A DNA stretch of 64,000 nucleotides from Ramlibacter agri (GCF_012927085.1 NZ_JABBFX010000003.1:124001-188000); one strand, 5' to 3'; shown: positions 16,922 through 25,047, counted from the first letter of the stretch. Made by a program: numbers and translations. Notes: generated from the letters alone by a model not told the origin.

Positions 16922-17299
16922 ATGAAGAAACTGTTGCCTTTCGTGTTGCTGTCCGCCGTGCTCGTCGCCGGCTGCGCGACGACCTCCGTGGCCGAAGCGC
17001 CCGCGCAGATGCGCGAGGGCATGCTGGCCAACGCGCAGGGCCTGACGCTCTACACCTTCGACCGCGATGCCATGGGCAGCGGCAAGTCCGCCTGCAACGG
17101 CGATTGCGCCGTGAAGTGGCCGCCGCACCTGGCGCGCTCGGACGACCGGCCGCAGGGCGACTACACCATCGTGGCGCGCGACGACGGCCGCCGCCAGTGG
17201 GCCTTCAAGGGCAAGCCGCTGTACACGTGGCCGGAAGACCAGGAGCCGGGCGACAAGTACGGCGACAACTACAACAAGGTCTGGCACATCGTCCACTGA
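16922..17299 (+). CDS. secreted lipoprotein of the COG4315 type
   Basis: A 125-residue protein. The lipobox VLVAGC puts the lipidated Cys at residue 18. The body has the LTLYTFDRD motif, a CNGDC pair of cysteines, WPP, and a second copy of the fold around KGKPLYTWPED. This is the conserved pattern of COG4315 proteins, which are small beta-rich periplasmic or outer-membrane lipoproteins of unknown function. An in-frame ATG at 16877 exists, but ATG 16922 has AGGAG at proper distance and gives a proper signal peptide. It is followed 9 bases later by a cupredoxin gene. Both may respond to envelope or metal stress through the promoter at 16850. Confidence 0.88.
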   Translation: MKKLLPFVLLSAVLVAGCATTSVAEAPAQMREGMLANAQGLTLYTFDRDAMGSGKSACNGDCAVKWPPHLARSDDRPQGDYTIVARDDGRRQWAFKGKPLYTWPEDQEPGDKYGDNYNKVWHIVH

Positions 17300-17308
17300 G
17301 GCCTCGCC

Positions 17309-17959
17309 ATGCAAGCCAAGCTCATTCTGCTGGCCGCCGGCATGCTCGCGGCTGTGGCGACGCAGGCCGGCGCGCTCAAGGTCACCGTCCTGGACAAGGA
17401 AGGCAAGCCGGTGCCCGACGCCGTGGTGGTGCTGGCGCCGGCGGCGCCGGGCGCGCCCAAGCCGCTGCCCACACACGTGACGATCTCGCAGGAGAAGATG
17501 CGTTTCGTGCCGGCGGTGTCGCTGGTGGCGGTGGGCGCGCAGGCGACCTTCGTCAACAACGACCCGTGGGAACACCACGTGCGCGCCAGCGCCGCCGGCC
17601 TGCACAGCTTCGACGACGCGCCGGGCGGCGGCTTCGAGCTGCGGCTGGATGGCAAGGCCGCCGGCAAGCCGGCCGCCGTCGCCGAAGGCCGCTTCGACAA
17701 GGCCGGCCCGGTGCTGCTTGGATGCCACCTTCATGCGTCGATGAAGGCCCACGTCTTCGTGAGCGACACGCCCTGGGCGGCGCTCAGCGACGACTCCGGC
17801 CAGGCGAGCTTCGAGGCCGTGCCCGAAGGGCTGGTGCGCATCAAGGTCTGGCAGGCCGACCAGTTGCTGGACCTGCCGCCGCAGCAGCTGACGCTGACGG
17901 CCGCGCCGGCGGCGGCGTCGGTGCAACTGCAGGTGGTGCCGCGGCGGCGACGGGTCTGA
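17309..17959 (+). CDS. cupredoxin-like (plastocyanin/azurin fold) periplasmic protein
   Basis: A 216-residue exported protein with a signal peptide at residues 1-22. The type 1 copper ligands fit His89/90 (NDPWEHHV), Cys139, His142 and Met145 in LGCHLHASM. This matches the group annotated as methylamine-utilisation or plastocyanin-like proteins, which carry electrons or bind copper in the periplasm. A second small beta-domain follows (about 155-205) and resembles a carboxypeptidase-regulatory-like repeat (GQASFEAVPEGLVRIKVW). It lies behind the COG4315 lipoprotein gene, probably on one transcript. No oxidase or methylamine dehydrogenase gene is nearby, so the electron partner is unknown. Confidence 0.85.
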   Translation: MQAKLILLAAGMLAAVATQAGALKVTVLDKEGKPVPDAVVVLAPAAPGAPKPLPTHVTISQEKMRFVPAVSLVAVGAQATFVNNDPWEHHVRASAAGLHSFDDAPGGGFELRLDGKAAGKPAAVAEGRFDKAGPVLLGCHLHASMKAHVFVSDTPWAALSDDSGQASFEAVPEGLVRIKVWQADQLLDLPPQQLTLTAAPAAASVQLQVVPRRRRV

Positions 17960-17963
17960 GGCT

Positions 17964-19019
17964 TCAGCCGCCGGACTGCGGCACCACCGACACGCCGTGC
18001 GTGGCGAGCCGCAGGCCGACGCGGTCGCCGGCTTGCCTGCGCGTGGACAGGTCCGGCGACACCACGAACAGCTTGCCCAGCGGCGTCTCGACGAGGTATT
18101 CGACGACGCTGCCCAGGTAGGCGGATTTGCTGACGGTGCCCGCGAGGCCGGAGGCCTCGTCGGCCGGCCCCAGCAGCCAGGCTTCCGGCCGCACCGCGAC
18201 CTTCACCGGGCCGGTGGCCACGCGCGTGCGCGGCGCCACCTGCAAGGGTCCCAGGCGCACGCTGCCGTCCGCCTGCGCCATCGCTTCGAACAGCATGGCC
18301 TCGCCCATGAAACCCGCCACGAACTCCGTGGCCGGGCGTTCGTACAGTTCCTCGGGCGTGCCGCGCTGGGCGATCACGCCGTGGTCCATCACGATGATGT
18401 GGTCGCTGACGGCCAGCGCCTCGCTCTGGTCGTGCGTGACGTAGGCGACGGTGAGCTGCAGCCGCTGCTGCAGCGCGCGGATCTCCTCGCGCATTTCGCG
18501 GCGCAAGCGGGCGTCGAGGTTGGACAGCGGTTCGTCGAACAGCAGCACCGCGGGCTCCAGCACCAGGGCGCGCGCAAGCGCGACGCGCTGCTGCTGGCCG
18601 CCGGAGAGTTCGCTGGGCGAGCGCTGGTCGAAGCCGACCAGACCGACGTTGGCCAGCGCCTCGCGCGCCCGCGCAGCGGCTTGTGCCTTGGGCACGCCCG
18701 ACATGCGCAGGCCGTAGCCCACGTTCTCCAGCACGCCCATGTGCGGGAACAAGGCGTAGCTCTGGAACATCATGCTGACGTTGCGCTCGGCCGGGCCCAG
18801 CGTCGTCACGTCGCGCCCGGCGATGAAGATGCTGCCCGCGCTCGGCGACTCCAGGCCGGCGATCATGCGCAAGGTGGTGGTCTTGCCGCAGCCCGAGGGG
18901 CCGAGGATCGTCGTGAGCGTGCCTTCGGGCACCTCGAAGCTGATGCCCTTGACGGCCAGCGGCGCTGCCGGGTCGGCGCCGTAGCGCTTGCTGACGTTGC
19001 GGAATTCGATGCCGTTCAT
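17964..19019 (-). CDS. ABC transporter ATP-binding protein, Fe3+/2-aminoethylphosphonate type
   Basis: A 351-residue ATPase with Walker A GPSGCGKTT, Q-loop MMFQSYALFPHM, signature LSGGQQQRVA, Walker B LLFDEPLSNLD and H-loop VTHDQSEA. A C-terminal TOBE domain follows from about residue 270. This length and tail are typical for FbpC, PotA and the PhnT2 class of phosphonate importers. The ATG at 19019 overlaps the permease stop by 4 bases; longer upstream frames are only read-through in another gene. It powers the importer formed with the two genes upstream. Confidence 0.9.
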   Translation of the reverse strand: MNGIEFRNVSKRYGADPAAPLAVKGISFEVPEGTLTTILGPSGCGKTTTLRMIAGLESPSAGSIFIAGRDVTTLGPAERNVSMMFQSYALFPHMGVLENVGYGLRMSGVPKAQAAARAREALANVGLVGFDQRSPSELSGGQQQRVALARALVLEPAVLLFDEPLSNLDARLRREMREEIRALQQRLQLTVAYVTHDQSEALAVSDHIIVMDHGVIAQRGTPEELYERPATEFVAGFMGEAMLFEAMAQADGSVRLGPLQVAPRTRVATGPVKVAVRPEAWLLGPADEASGLAGTVSKSAYLGSVVEYLVETPLGKLFVVSPDLSTRRQAGDRVGLRLATHGVSVVPQSGG

Positions 19020-21217
19020 GCGATGGCCTGTTGTGCGATGCCGGCCCGGCGGCGGCCCAGGCGCCGCTCGCCGACGGCGAACTGGATCAGCGCGATGGCC
19101 AGCGACATGAGCACGATGAGGACGGTGCAGTAGGCGAGCGCCACGCCGTAGTCGCCGTTGCCCACCCGGCTGATGATGTAGGTGGTGGCCAGGTCGTTCT
19201 CCGCCGTGACGAGGAAGATCACCGCGGACACGGTGGTCATCGCGCGCACGAAGCTGTAGATCAGCGCCGCGACCAACGCAGGCTTCAGCAGCGGCAGCAC
19301 CACGTGCCGCAGCGTCTGCGCCGTGGAGGCGCGCAGCATCAGCGAGGCTTCGTCCAGCGAGCGATCGAGCTGCTTGAACGCCGCGGTGCCCGCGCGCACG
19401 CCCACCGGCAGGTTGCGGAACACGAAGCACAGCACGATGATGAGGCCGGTGCCGGTCAGCTCGAAGGGCGGGACGTTGAAGGCGGCGATGTAGCTCACGC
19501 CCAGCACCGTGCCGGGGATCGCGAAGGCCAGCAGCGCGGCGAACTCGAAGAAGCCCTGGCCGCGGAACTGCGTGCGTGCCAGCAGCCAGGCGACCAGCAG
19601 GCCCAGGCCCGCCGTCAGTGGCGCGGAGATGGCCGACAGCTTCACCGTCGTGAACAGCGAGTTCCAGGCCGTGCCGGCCCAGACGATGCCGTATTCACCC
19701 CATTCCAGCGAGAAGGCCGTCTTGAAATGTTGCAAGGTCGGCGTGTAGTTGCGGCCCCAGGTCTGCACCAGGCCACCCATGAAGGCGAAAGCGTAGATCA
19801 CCACCGTGAACAGCAGCCACGGAATCGCCACCGAATACACCGCGCGCCGCACGCCATCGGGCAGGGGCATCGCCAGGCCCGCATCGCCCTTGCCGCTGAC
19901 CGTGGTGAAGCTGGTGCGCCCGAGCAGCGCGCGCTGCAATGCGAACACGCCCAGCGCGAACAAAGTCAGCACCCAGGCCAGCGAAGCCGCGCGGCCCGGG
20001 TCGTTCTGCGCGCCGACGATGGCGAAGAAGATGTCGGTGGAGAGCACCGAGTACTGGCCACCCACGACGACCGGGTTGCCGAAGTCCGCGATGCTTTCGA
20101 TGAAGCCCACCAGGAAGGCGTTGGCCAGGCCCGGCTTCAGCAGCGGCAGCGTGACCGAGAAGAAGGTGCGCGACCGGTCCGCGCGCAGGGTCTGCGCGGC
20201 TTCCTCCAGGCTGGGCGCCACGCCCTGCACGACGCCGCGCATGATCATGAAGGCGATCGGCGTGAAGGCGAACAGCTGCGCGATCCAGATCCCGAGCAGC
20301 CCGTAGAACCAGCGGGTCGGCTCCAGGCCGAACAGGTGTTCCAGCAGCTGGTTGACGATGCCCGCGCGCCCGAACAGCAGGATCAGCCCGAGGCCGACCA
20401 CGAAAGGCGGCGTGATGATGGGCAGCAGCGCCAGCACGCGCAGCGGCCCTTGCCAGCGGCGCGGGCCGCGTTCGGCCAGCAGCGCGAGCAGGGTGCCCAG
20501 GCAGGTGGTGCCGGCGGCCGTCAGCAGCGCCAGGAACAGCGTGTTCCAGGCCACGCCGCAGCGGGTGCTGCCAACCAGGCAGCCCAGGCCCCAGATGCGC
20601 TCGTTGCCGATGCGCTGGTAGATCGCCAGCAGCGAGAGCCGGCCGTCCTCGTCGAAGAAGGCCGAAGACAGCGCGCGCGCCACCGGGTAGCCGATGAACA
20701 GCAGCAGGAGCAGGCCGGCGCCCAGCACGCTGGCCGCGACGAAGGTGTCGCCGCGGAAGAAGCCCAGGCGTGCGAGGCCGAAAGCGGTGAGCACCGTCAG
20801 CGCGACGAGCACCACGCAGGCGCCGGCGCCCATGCCGAACTGCTGCACGGCCAGCTCGCCGAAGGCGCGCTCCATGAAGGCGAAGGACCAGCCCTTGGCC
20901 CCGATCAGGAAACCGCTGGCGAACAGGCCGACCAAGCCGATCAGGCCGCCGGCGAGCAGCCAGCGCCCTTGCTTCCGTCCCGCCGGCTGCCCCAGCCCGC
21001 TGGCGGCAAGCACCAGGCCGATCAGGCCGACCAGCAGCCACTTGCGTCCGTGCAGCAAGGCCTGCACCACGCCATTGGCGGTCTCCGGTCCTCCGAAGAC
21101 CTGGGGAATCGCTTGCCACCAGCCGGCGTCCTGGATCGCGTACCAGGGCAGCGCCACGTATCCCAGCAGCCCCAGCACCACCCACAGCCGGATGGCGAGG
21201 CCCGAGTCGCGGCGCAT
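19016..21217 (-). CDS. large ABC permease, fused FbpB/PhnU2-type with extra N-terminal membrane domain
   Basis: A 733-residue membrane protein with two complete permease domains. Their coupling loops are EEAAQTLRADRSRTFFSVTLPLL (about 340-362) and DEASLMLRASTAQTLRHVVLPLL (about 627-649), each broken here only by description. FbpB and PhnU2 proteins usually have about 550 residues. The additional 180 at the N-terminus hold four or five hydrophobic segments and no recognised domain. It overlaps the binding-protein stop by one base and the ATPase start by four. The substrate is discussed under the binding protein. Confidence 0.9.
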   Translation of the reverse strand: MRRDSGLAIRLWVVLGLLGYVALPWYAIQDAGWWQAIPQVFGGPETANGVVQALLHGRKWLLVGLIGLVLAASGLGQPAGRKQGRWLLAGGLIGLVGLFASGFLIGAKGWSFAFMERAFGELAVQQFGMGAGACVVLVALTVLTAFGLARLGFFRGDTFVAASVLGAGLLLLLFIGYPVARALSSAFFDEDGRLSLLAIYQRIGNERIWGLGCLVGSTRCGVAWNTLFLALLTAAGTTCLGTLLALLAERGPRRWQGPLRVLALLPIITPPFVVGLGLILLFGRAGIVNQLLEHLFGLEPTRWFYGLLGIWIAQLFAFTPIAFMIMRGVVQGVAPSLEEAAQTLRADRSRTFFSVTLPLLKPGLANAFLVGFIESIADFGNPVVVGGQYSVLSTDIFFAIVGAQNDPGRAASLAWVLTLFALGVFALQRALLGRTSFTTVSGKGDAGLAMPLPDGVRRAVYSVAIPWLLFTVVIYAFAFMGGLVQTWGRNYTPTLQHFKTAFSLEWGEYGIVWAGTAWNSLFTTVKLSAISAPLTAGLGLLVAWLLARTQFRGQGFFEFAALLAFAIPGTVLGVSYIAAFNVPPFELTGTGLIIVLCFVFRNLPVGVRAGTAAFKQLDRSLDEASLMLRASTAQTLRHVVLPLLKPALVAALIYSFVRAMTTVSAVIFLVTAENDLATTYIISRVGNGDYGVALAYCTVLIVLMSLAIALIQFAVGERRLGRRRAGIAQQAIA

Positions 21218-22227
21218 CAGCGTGGCAGCGAGTTGACTTCCTTTTCCCAGCGGGCGATCAGGCGCTTGCGCTCGGTGCTGGCGCCGTACTTGGCGTAGTC
21301 GTAGTTGATCAGCTTGATCTTGCGGAAGTCAGGCACGTTCGCGTCGACCTTGGCGGCCTTGTTGCTAGGCAGCTGGAACTGCTTGGCCGCGGCCGCGAGC
21401 TCCTGCGCGCCGGGCGTCAGGCAGAACTCGTAGAACTTCTTCGCGGCTTCCAGGTTGCGCGCGCCCTTCACGATGCTCATGGAGCCGATCTCGGCGCCGG
21501 TGCCTTCCGCCGGGGTGATGGTTTCCAGCGGGAAGCCGGCCATCTTTTCCTGCGGGCCGTCGTGCACGAAGCTGATCGACACCGCGGTCTCGCCGCGGGC
21601 GACGGCCTTGATCGGCGCGGTGCCGGAGCGCGTGTACTGGCTGACGTTCTTGTGCAGGCCCTTCAGGTAATCGAAGGCCTTGTCCTCGCCCATCAGCTGC
21701 ACGAGCGTCGCGATCATCGTGTACGCGGTGCCGCTGGATGCCGGGTTGGCCACCTGGATGTCGCCCTTGTATCCGGGCTTCAGCAGGTCGGCCCAGGCCT
21801 TGGGCACGGGCAGCTTCTTCTTGGCCAGCAGCTCCGGGTTGTAGCCGAAGCCGAGCGGGCCCGAGTAGATGCCCACGGTCTTGTAGCCAGCCTGCCTGGC
21901 CTGCTGCTGCGCCCACTCGTGCAACTGCGGCAGCGAGGCGGACTTGTATTCGAGCGTCAGGCCCTGCTCCGCGGCCTGCAGGTGCGGGTCGCCCGTGCCG
22001 CCGAACCAGACGTCGGTCTTCGGGTTGTCCTTTTCGGCGATCAACTGCGCGAGCGCCTCGCCGGAACCGCGCAGCGACATGTTGACCTTCACGCCGGTGG
22101 TGCGGGCGTAGACGGTGGACAGCATGTTGCACCACTCGGCCTGCACCGAGCAGATCACGTTCACTTGCTGGGACCAGGCGGCGGTCGTGCCGATCGCGAG
22201 GACGGCGGCGAGGAGAGTCTTCTTCAT
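21217..22227 (-). CDS. ABC transporter substrate-binding protein, FbpA/2-aminoethylphosphonate-type
   Basis: A 336-residue periplasmic protein with signal peptide MKKTLLAAVLAIGTTAAWSQ. The fold is that of the ferric-iron/phosphonate group: SLRGSGEALAQLIAEKDNP, DVWFGGTGDPH, YSGPLGFGYNPELLAKK and the C-terminal INYDYAKYGASTERKRLIARW. Iron-binding members and 2-aminoethylphosphonate-binding members look alike at this level. The Pho box directly upstream favours a phosphorus compound. A TTG 18 bases upstream is in frame, but ATG 22227 gives the natural signal peptide. No Shine-Dalgarno is seen; the TACCCT hexamer lies 7 bases before the ATG. Confidence 0.88.
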   Translation of the reverse strand: MKKTLLAAVLAIGTTAAWSQQVNVICSVQAEWCNMLSTVYARTTGVKVNMSLRGSGEALAQLIAEKDNPKTDVWFGGTGDPHLQAAEQGLTLEYKSASLPQLHEWAQQQARQAGYKTVGIYSGPLGFGYNPELLAKKKLPVPKAWADLLKPGYKGDIQVANPASSGTAYTMIATLVQLMGEDKAFDYLKGLHKNVSQYTRSGTAPIKAVARGETAVSISFVHDGPQEKMAGFPLETITPAEGTGAEIGSMSIVKGARNLEAAKKFYEFCLTPGAQELAAAAKQFQLPSNKAAKVDANVPDFRKIKLINYDYAKYGASTERKRLIARWEKEVNSLPR

Positions 22228-22234
22228 CCCCGCG

Positions 22235-22240
22235 AGGGTA
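22235..22240 (-). promoter_or_regulatory. -10 hexamer of the binding-protein gene, leaderless geometry
   Basis: On the minus strand TACCCT is followed by CGCGGGG and the ATG. Transcription would start at or one base before the start codon, so the mRNA would lack a leader. The hexamer lies 7 bases downstream of the Pho box, slightly closer than the 10 or so usual for PhoB promoters. Confidence 0.4.
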
Positions 22241-22247
22241 GGCAATT

Positions 22248-22265
22248 GTGACAGTTTTGTGACAG
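22248..22265 (-). promoter_or_regulatory. Pho box (PhoB binding site)
   Basis: The minus strand reads CTGTCACAAAACTGTCAC, two CTGTCA direct repeats with an 11-base period around an AT-rich centre. This is close to the E. coli consensus CTGTCATAAATCTGTCAC. It sits at 21-38 bases before the ATG of the binding protein, the place of a -35 element. Induction of the importer under phosphate starvation follows from known PhoB biology. Confidence 0.75.
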
Positions 22266-22286
22266 CGGAAAAACCCGTGCCACGAA

Positions 22287-22312
22287 CACCTCGACGCGAA
22301 CGCGTCGAGGTG
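22287..22312 (-). terminator. hairpin, possible terminator of the small minus-strand gene
   Basis: CACCTCGACGC, loop GAAC, GCGTCGAGGTG: a perfect 11-bp stem. On the minus strand it lies 15 bases after the stop of the 38-codon gene. The following bases (TTCGTGGC, then GGGTTTTT) have only a delayed T run, so termination is plausible but not certain. It also insulates the Pho-box promoter. Confidence 0.45.
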
Positions 22313-22326
22313 AAGCGGCCGGGCGC

Positions 22327-22443
22327 TCAGCCCTGCGTCACGGCCAGCACCAGCCAGGCCAGCACGTAGGGCGACAGCACCGCAGCGCAGGCGTACATCA
22401 GTTCAGCCGCGCTGAGCCGCGGCAGGTCGTTCATCATCTTCAT
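22327..22443 (-). CDS. 38-residue single-pass membrane miniprotein
   Basis: An open frame starting ATG AAG ATG ATG AAC with AAGGA seven bases upstream and ending at TGA. The protein begins with a short polar part (MKMMNDLPRLSAAEL), and then has one hydrophobic segment, MYACAAVLSPYVLAWLVLAV, ending TQG. The good ribosome site, the membrane segment and the downstream hairpin make a real gene likely. I do not recognise the family. Small single-pass proteins of this size often accompany transporters, oxidases or sensor kinases; the neighbours here are the phosphonate-type importer and a hybrid kinase on the other strand. No partner can be assigned. Confidence 0.55.
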   Translation of the reverse strand: MKMMNDLPRLSAAELMYACAAVLSPYVLAWLVLAVTQG

Positions 22444-22542
22444 GGCAAATCCTTGATCGGTTGGCGCGTGCGCCAGCGCTCCCCGCGACAGGCGCGGTGA
22501 GTGGGCACGCAGAATGGAAACGAGGCAGCGAAAGCCGCGACG

Positions 22543-22662
22543 CTAACGATCAGGAACCAGGGAAGAAGGCAGGCGCCAGCGGCGCGGACGGCCGAGGGCA
22601 GGGGCAGCGGAAGGCAGGAGGCGCCTTGCGTCTGGCCCGGCCTGAAGGACGGGTTTCAACAT
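22543..22662 (-). CDS. possible 39-codon leader ORF
   Basis: ATG at 22662 with GGAGAG about 9 bases before it, ending at TAG 22543-22545, 99 bases before the 38-codon membrane gene. The product is rich in Arg, Pro, Leu and Ala and has no recognised domain or membrane segment. It could be a leader peptide, or chance in GC-rich DNA. The only support is the ribosome site and the TAAAAT/hairpin just upstream. Confidence 0.22.
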   Translation of the reverse strand: MLKPVLQAGPDARRLLPSAAPALGRPRRWRLPSSLVPDR

Positions 22663-22678
22663 GGGGTCTCTCCGAGGA

Positions 22679-22709
22679 GGGACGCTCGCCACTGCGGCAA
22701 GCGAGCCCC
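22679..22709 (-). other. 5' leader hairpin
   Basis: GCTCGC (22684-22689) pairs with GCGAGC (22701-22706), extended by GGG and CCC outside a two-base bulge. On the minus strand it begins directly after the TAAAAT hexamer and ends before the GGAGAG ribosome site, so it would be the first structure of the transcript. No known riboswitch family is recognised. Confidence 0.3.
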
Positions 22710-22804
22710 TATTTTACCAAGCGCGGCGATTTCCTGCTCGAGCCTGCCTGTAGGACCCTGCCTCTGCCTTGCGCCGGTGAGCCCCTTTCGGCGCGCAACC
22801 GGGC

Positions 22805-22810
22805 TAACCT
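22805..22810 (+). promoter_or_regulatory. -10 hexamer with leaderless geometry before the hybrid kinase
   Basis: TAACCT is followed by CGAAGC and then the ATG at 22817. No Shine-Dalgarno-like bases exist between. A start of transcription at the A of ATG is predicted. The -35 region is not recognisable. Confidence 0.35.
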
Positions 22811-22816
22811 CGAAGC

Positions 22817-24874
22817 ATGCTCCCGCCGTTCGTCTTCGAGTCCGTGTTCGACCAGTCGCCGGTCGGCGAGTACCTGCTTTCCGCCAGCGACGACCCGGTC
22901 ATCCTCGCCGTCAACGACAGCTTCCTGCACGCCTCCGGGCGCACGCGCGAGAGCCTGTTGGGGCAGCGGCTGTTCACGGTCTTCCCTGGCGACCCCCAAG
23001 ACCGCGGCGACACCGGCGTGGCCGCCTTGCGTGCTTCACTGGCGCGCGTGATCGCAACCGGACGCAGCGATGCGCTGCCGGTGCAGCGCTATCCCATCCG
23101 CAGCCAGCGTCCCGACGGCAGCGAAGCTTTCGAGGAACGCTACTGGACTGCCGTCAACATTCCCATCTTCGACGCCGCCGGCGCACTGGTCTGCATCGCC
23201 CACCGCACCGACGACGTCACGGAGCAGACGCGCGTCACCGAAGCGCTGAAGCGCGGCACCGCGCGCAAGTCGCTGCTGCTCGCACTGGCCGACCGGCTGC
23301 GGCCGCTGACTTCGCCGGACCAGATCGCGCGTACGGCGTCGGCCATGCTCGGCGAATGGCTGCACATCACGCGCGTCACCTACGTCGAGGTCGACGACAC
23401 CAGCGGGACCTTCGTGCAGCGGCACTGGACCCGCTCGCAAGGCGATGCGCCGGCGGAGCGGCGCCGGCTGGAGGAGTTCGGGCCGGAGATCATCGCCACG
23501 CTCCGGAGCGGCGTGCCCCTCGTGATCTGCGACGTCCGCACGGACCCGCGCACGGCTGCGCACGCCGGCGCCTACGCCAGCATCGGCGTGCGCTCCAACC
23601 TCGCGATCCCGCTCGTCAAGTCGGGCCGCCTGATCCTCGTGCTGAGCCTGCAGCACGACGAGGCCCGGGCGTGGAGCGACGCCGAGATCGAACTGGCCAT
23701 CGAGGTCGCGGAGCGCACCTGGTCGGCCGCGGAGAACGCGCGGGCGCAGGAGGACCTGCGCGAAGCCAGCCGCCGCAAGGACGAATTCCTGGCGATGCTG
23801 GCGCATGAGTTGCGCAACCCGCTCGCACCCATCAGCGTGGCGGCCGAACTGCTGGCGCGCCAGCCGCTGGACGAAGGGCGCCGGCAGAAGACCAGCGCCA
23901 TCATCACGCGCCAGGTCCGCCACATGACGGGCCTGGTCGATGACCTGCTGGACGTGTCGCGCGTCACGCGCGGCCTGGTGACGCTGGAAGAGGCGCCGCA
24001 GGACATGAAGGCCATCGTGGCCAACGCGGTGGAGCAGGTGCGGCCGCTCGTGGAGGCGCAGCGGCACCAGCTGACGATCGAACTGCCGCCGGCCAGCGCG
24101 CATGTGCTCGGGGACGCGAAGCGGCTGGTGCAGGTGCTGAGCAACCTCCTGAACAACGCAGCCAAGTACACGCCGCCGGGCGGCCACCTGCAGCTGACGG
24201 TGTGGGTGGACGGCAAGTGCGTCTGCGTGCGCGTCCAGGACGACGGCATCGGCATCGCGGAGGAATTGCAGCCGCGCATCTTCGACCTGTTTTCGCAGGC
24301 GGAGCGCACGCCTGATCGCTCGCAGGGCGGCCTGGGCCTCGGGCTGGCGCTCGTGAAGAGCCTGGTCGAACTGCATCGCGGGTCGGTGCGCGTGTTCAGC
24401 GAGGGCAAGGGCCAGGGCACCTGCTTCACGGTGACCCTGCCGCGCCTGGAGCACGCGGGCGGCGGCGGCGGCGCGCATGCCGAGCCATCGCGGCACCAGA
24501 ACGGTTCCGGGCTCGACGTGCTCGTGGTCGATGACAACGAAGACGCGGCGGAAATGTTGAAGCTCCTGCTGGAGACCGCGGGCCACCACGTGCGCGTCGC
24601 CTACGACCCCGTCCGCGCGCTGCAGCAGGCCGAGGCGCAGCCGCCGCAAGCCGCCTTCATCGACATCGGGCTGCCGGCCATCGACGGCTACGAGGTGGTG
24701 CGGCGCCTGCGTTCGCATCCGCGCACCGCGCGCGGCATGTACGTGGCCCTCACCGGCTACGGCCAGGACGCGGACCGCCGCCGCGCACTCGCAGCAGGCT
24801 TCGACGAACATCTCGTGAAGCCTGCCGATCCGGATCGGATCATGGCCTTGCTGGACAAGCTCGTGCCAGCGTGA
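22817..24874 (+). CDS. hybrid sensor histidine kinase (PAS-GAF-HisKA-HATPase-REC)
   Basis: A 685-residue soluble kinase with no membrane segment. The order is a PAS domain (about 5-140), a GAF domain (about 150-310), a dimerisation/phosphoacceptor domain with His330 in MLAHELRNPLAP, and an ATPase domain (LSNLLNNAAKYTPPGG, DDGIGI, QGGLGLGLALVKSLVELH). After a Gly-rich linker comes a receiver domain whose phosphorylated Asp is Asp616 in AFIDIGLPAIDGYE. The PAS-plus-GAF input suggests a cytosolic ligand or redox signal. The receiver may pass phosphate to a separate Hpt protein or tune the kinase. There is no output regulator next to it. Confidence 0.93.
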   Translation: MLPPFVFESVFDQSPVGEYLLSASDDPVILAVNDSFLHASGRTRESLLGQRLFTVFPGDPQDRGDTGVAALRASLARVIATGRSDALPVQRYPIRSQRPDGSEAFEERYWTAVNIPIFDAAGALVCIAHRTDDVTEQTRVTEALKRGTARKSLLLALADRLRPLTSPDQIARTASAMLGEWLHITRVTYVEVDDTSGTFVQRHWTRSQGDAPAERRRLEEFGPEIIATLRSGVPLVICDVRTDPRTAAHAGAYASIGVRSNLAIPLVKSGRLILVLSLQHDEARAWSDAEIELAIEVAERTWSAAENARAQEDLREASRRKDEFLAMLAHELRNPLAPISVAAELLARQPLDEGRRQKTSAIITRQVRHMTGLVDDLLDVSRVTRGLVTLEEAPQDMKAIVANAVEQVRPLVEAQRHQLTIELPPASAHVLGDAKRLVQVLSNLLNNAAKYTPPGGHLQLTVWVDGKCVCVRVQDDGIGIAEELQPRIFDLFSQAERTPDRSQGGLGLGLALVKSLVELHRGSVRVFSEGKGQGTCFTVTLPRLEHAGGGGGAHAEPSRHQNGSGLDVLVVDDNEDAAEMLKLLLETAGHHVRVAYDPVRALQQAEAQPPQAAFIDIGLPAIDGYEVVRRLRSHPRTARGMYVALTGYGQDADRRRALAAGFDEHLVKPADPDRIMALLDKLVPA

Positions 24875-25047
24875 ACGGCGCCGTGCCTGGAACACTCTGT
24901 CCTTCCGGAGACCCGGCATATGCAAGGGTCTTCACGGCCTAACGTCCCATAGACCGGCGTCCATCGCTTCGGCAATCTGCATCTCCCCTGTCGTCAGCAG
25001 GTGGTTTCCTGGCGGCACCGTCCAACAACTGGAACCATGGAGATGCA

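Larger units (their letters stand above)
22444..22816. other. 373-bp stretch without a firmly supported gene
   Basis: On the minus strand it holds a TAAAAT hexamer (22711-22716), a hairpin at 22679-22709 beginning at the predicted RNA start, a GGAGAG ribosome site and a 39-codon frame (22543-22662). That arrangement looks like a structured leader for the 38-codon membrane gene. The rest is GC-rich DNA in which I see no repeat or second promoter for that strand. At the right end lies the start region of the hybrid kinase with TAACCT six bases before its ATG. Confidence 0.4.

Noticed and set aside
22539..22720. Possible glycine riboswitch (GGAGAG and AAGGAC-like words)
   Set aside because: The conserved CCGAAGG-GCAA core and the paired aptamer layout are missing; only a simple hairpin remains.
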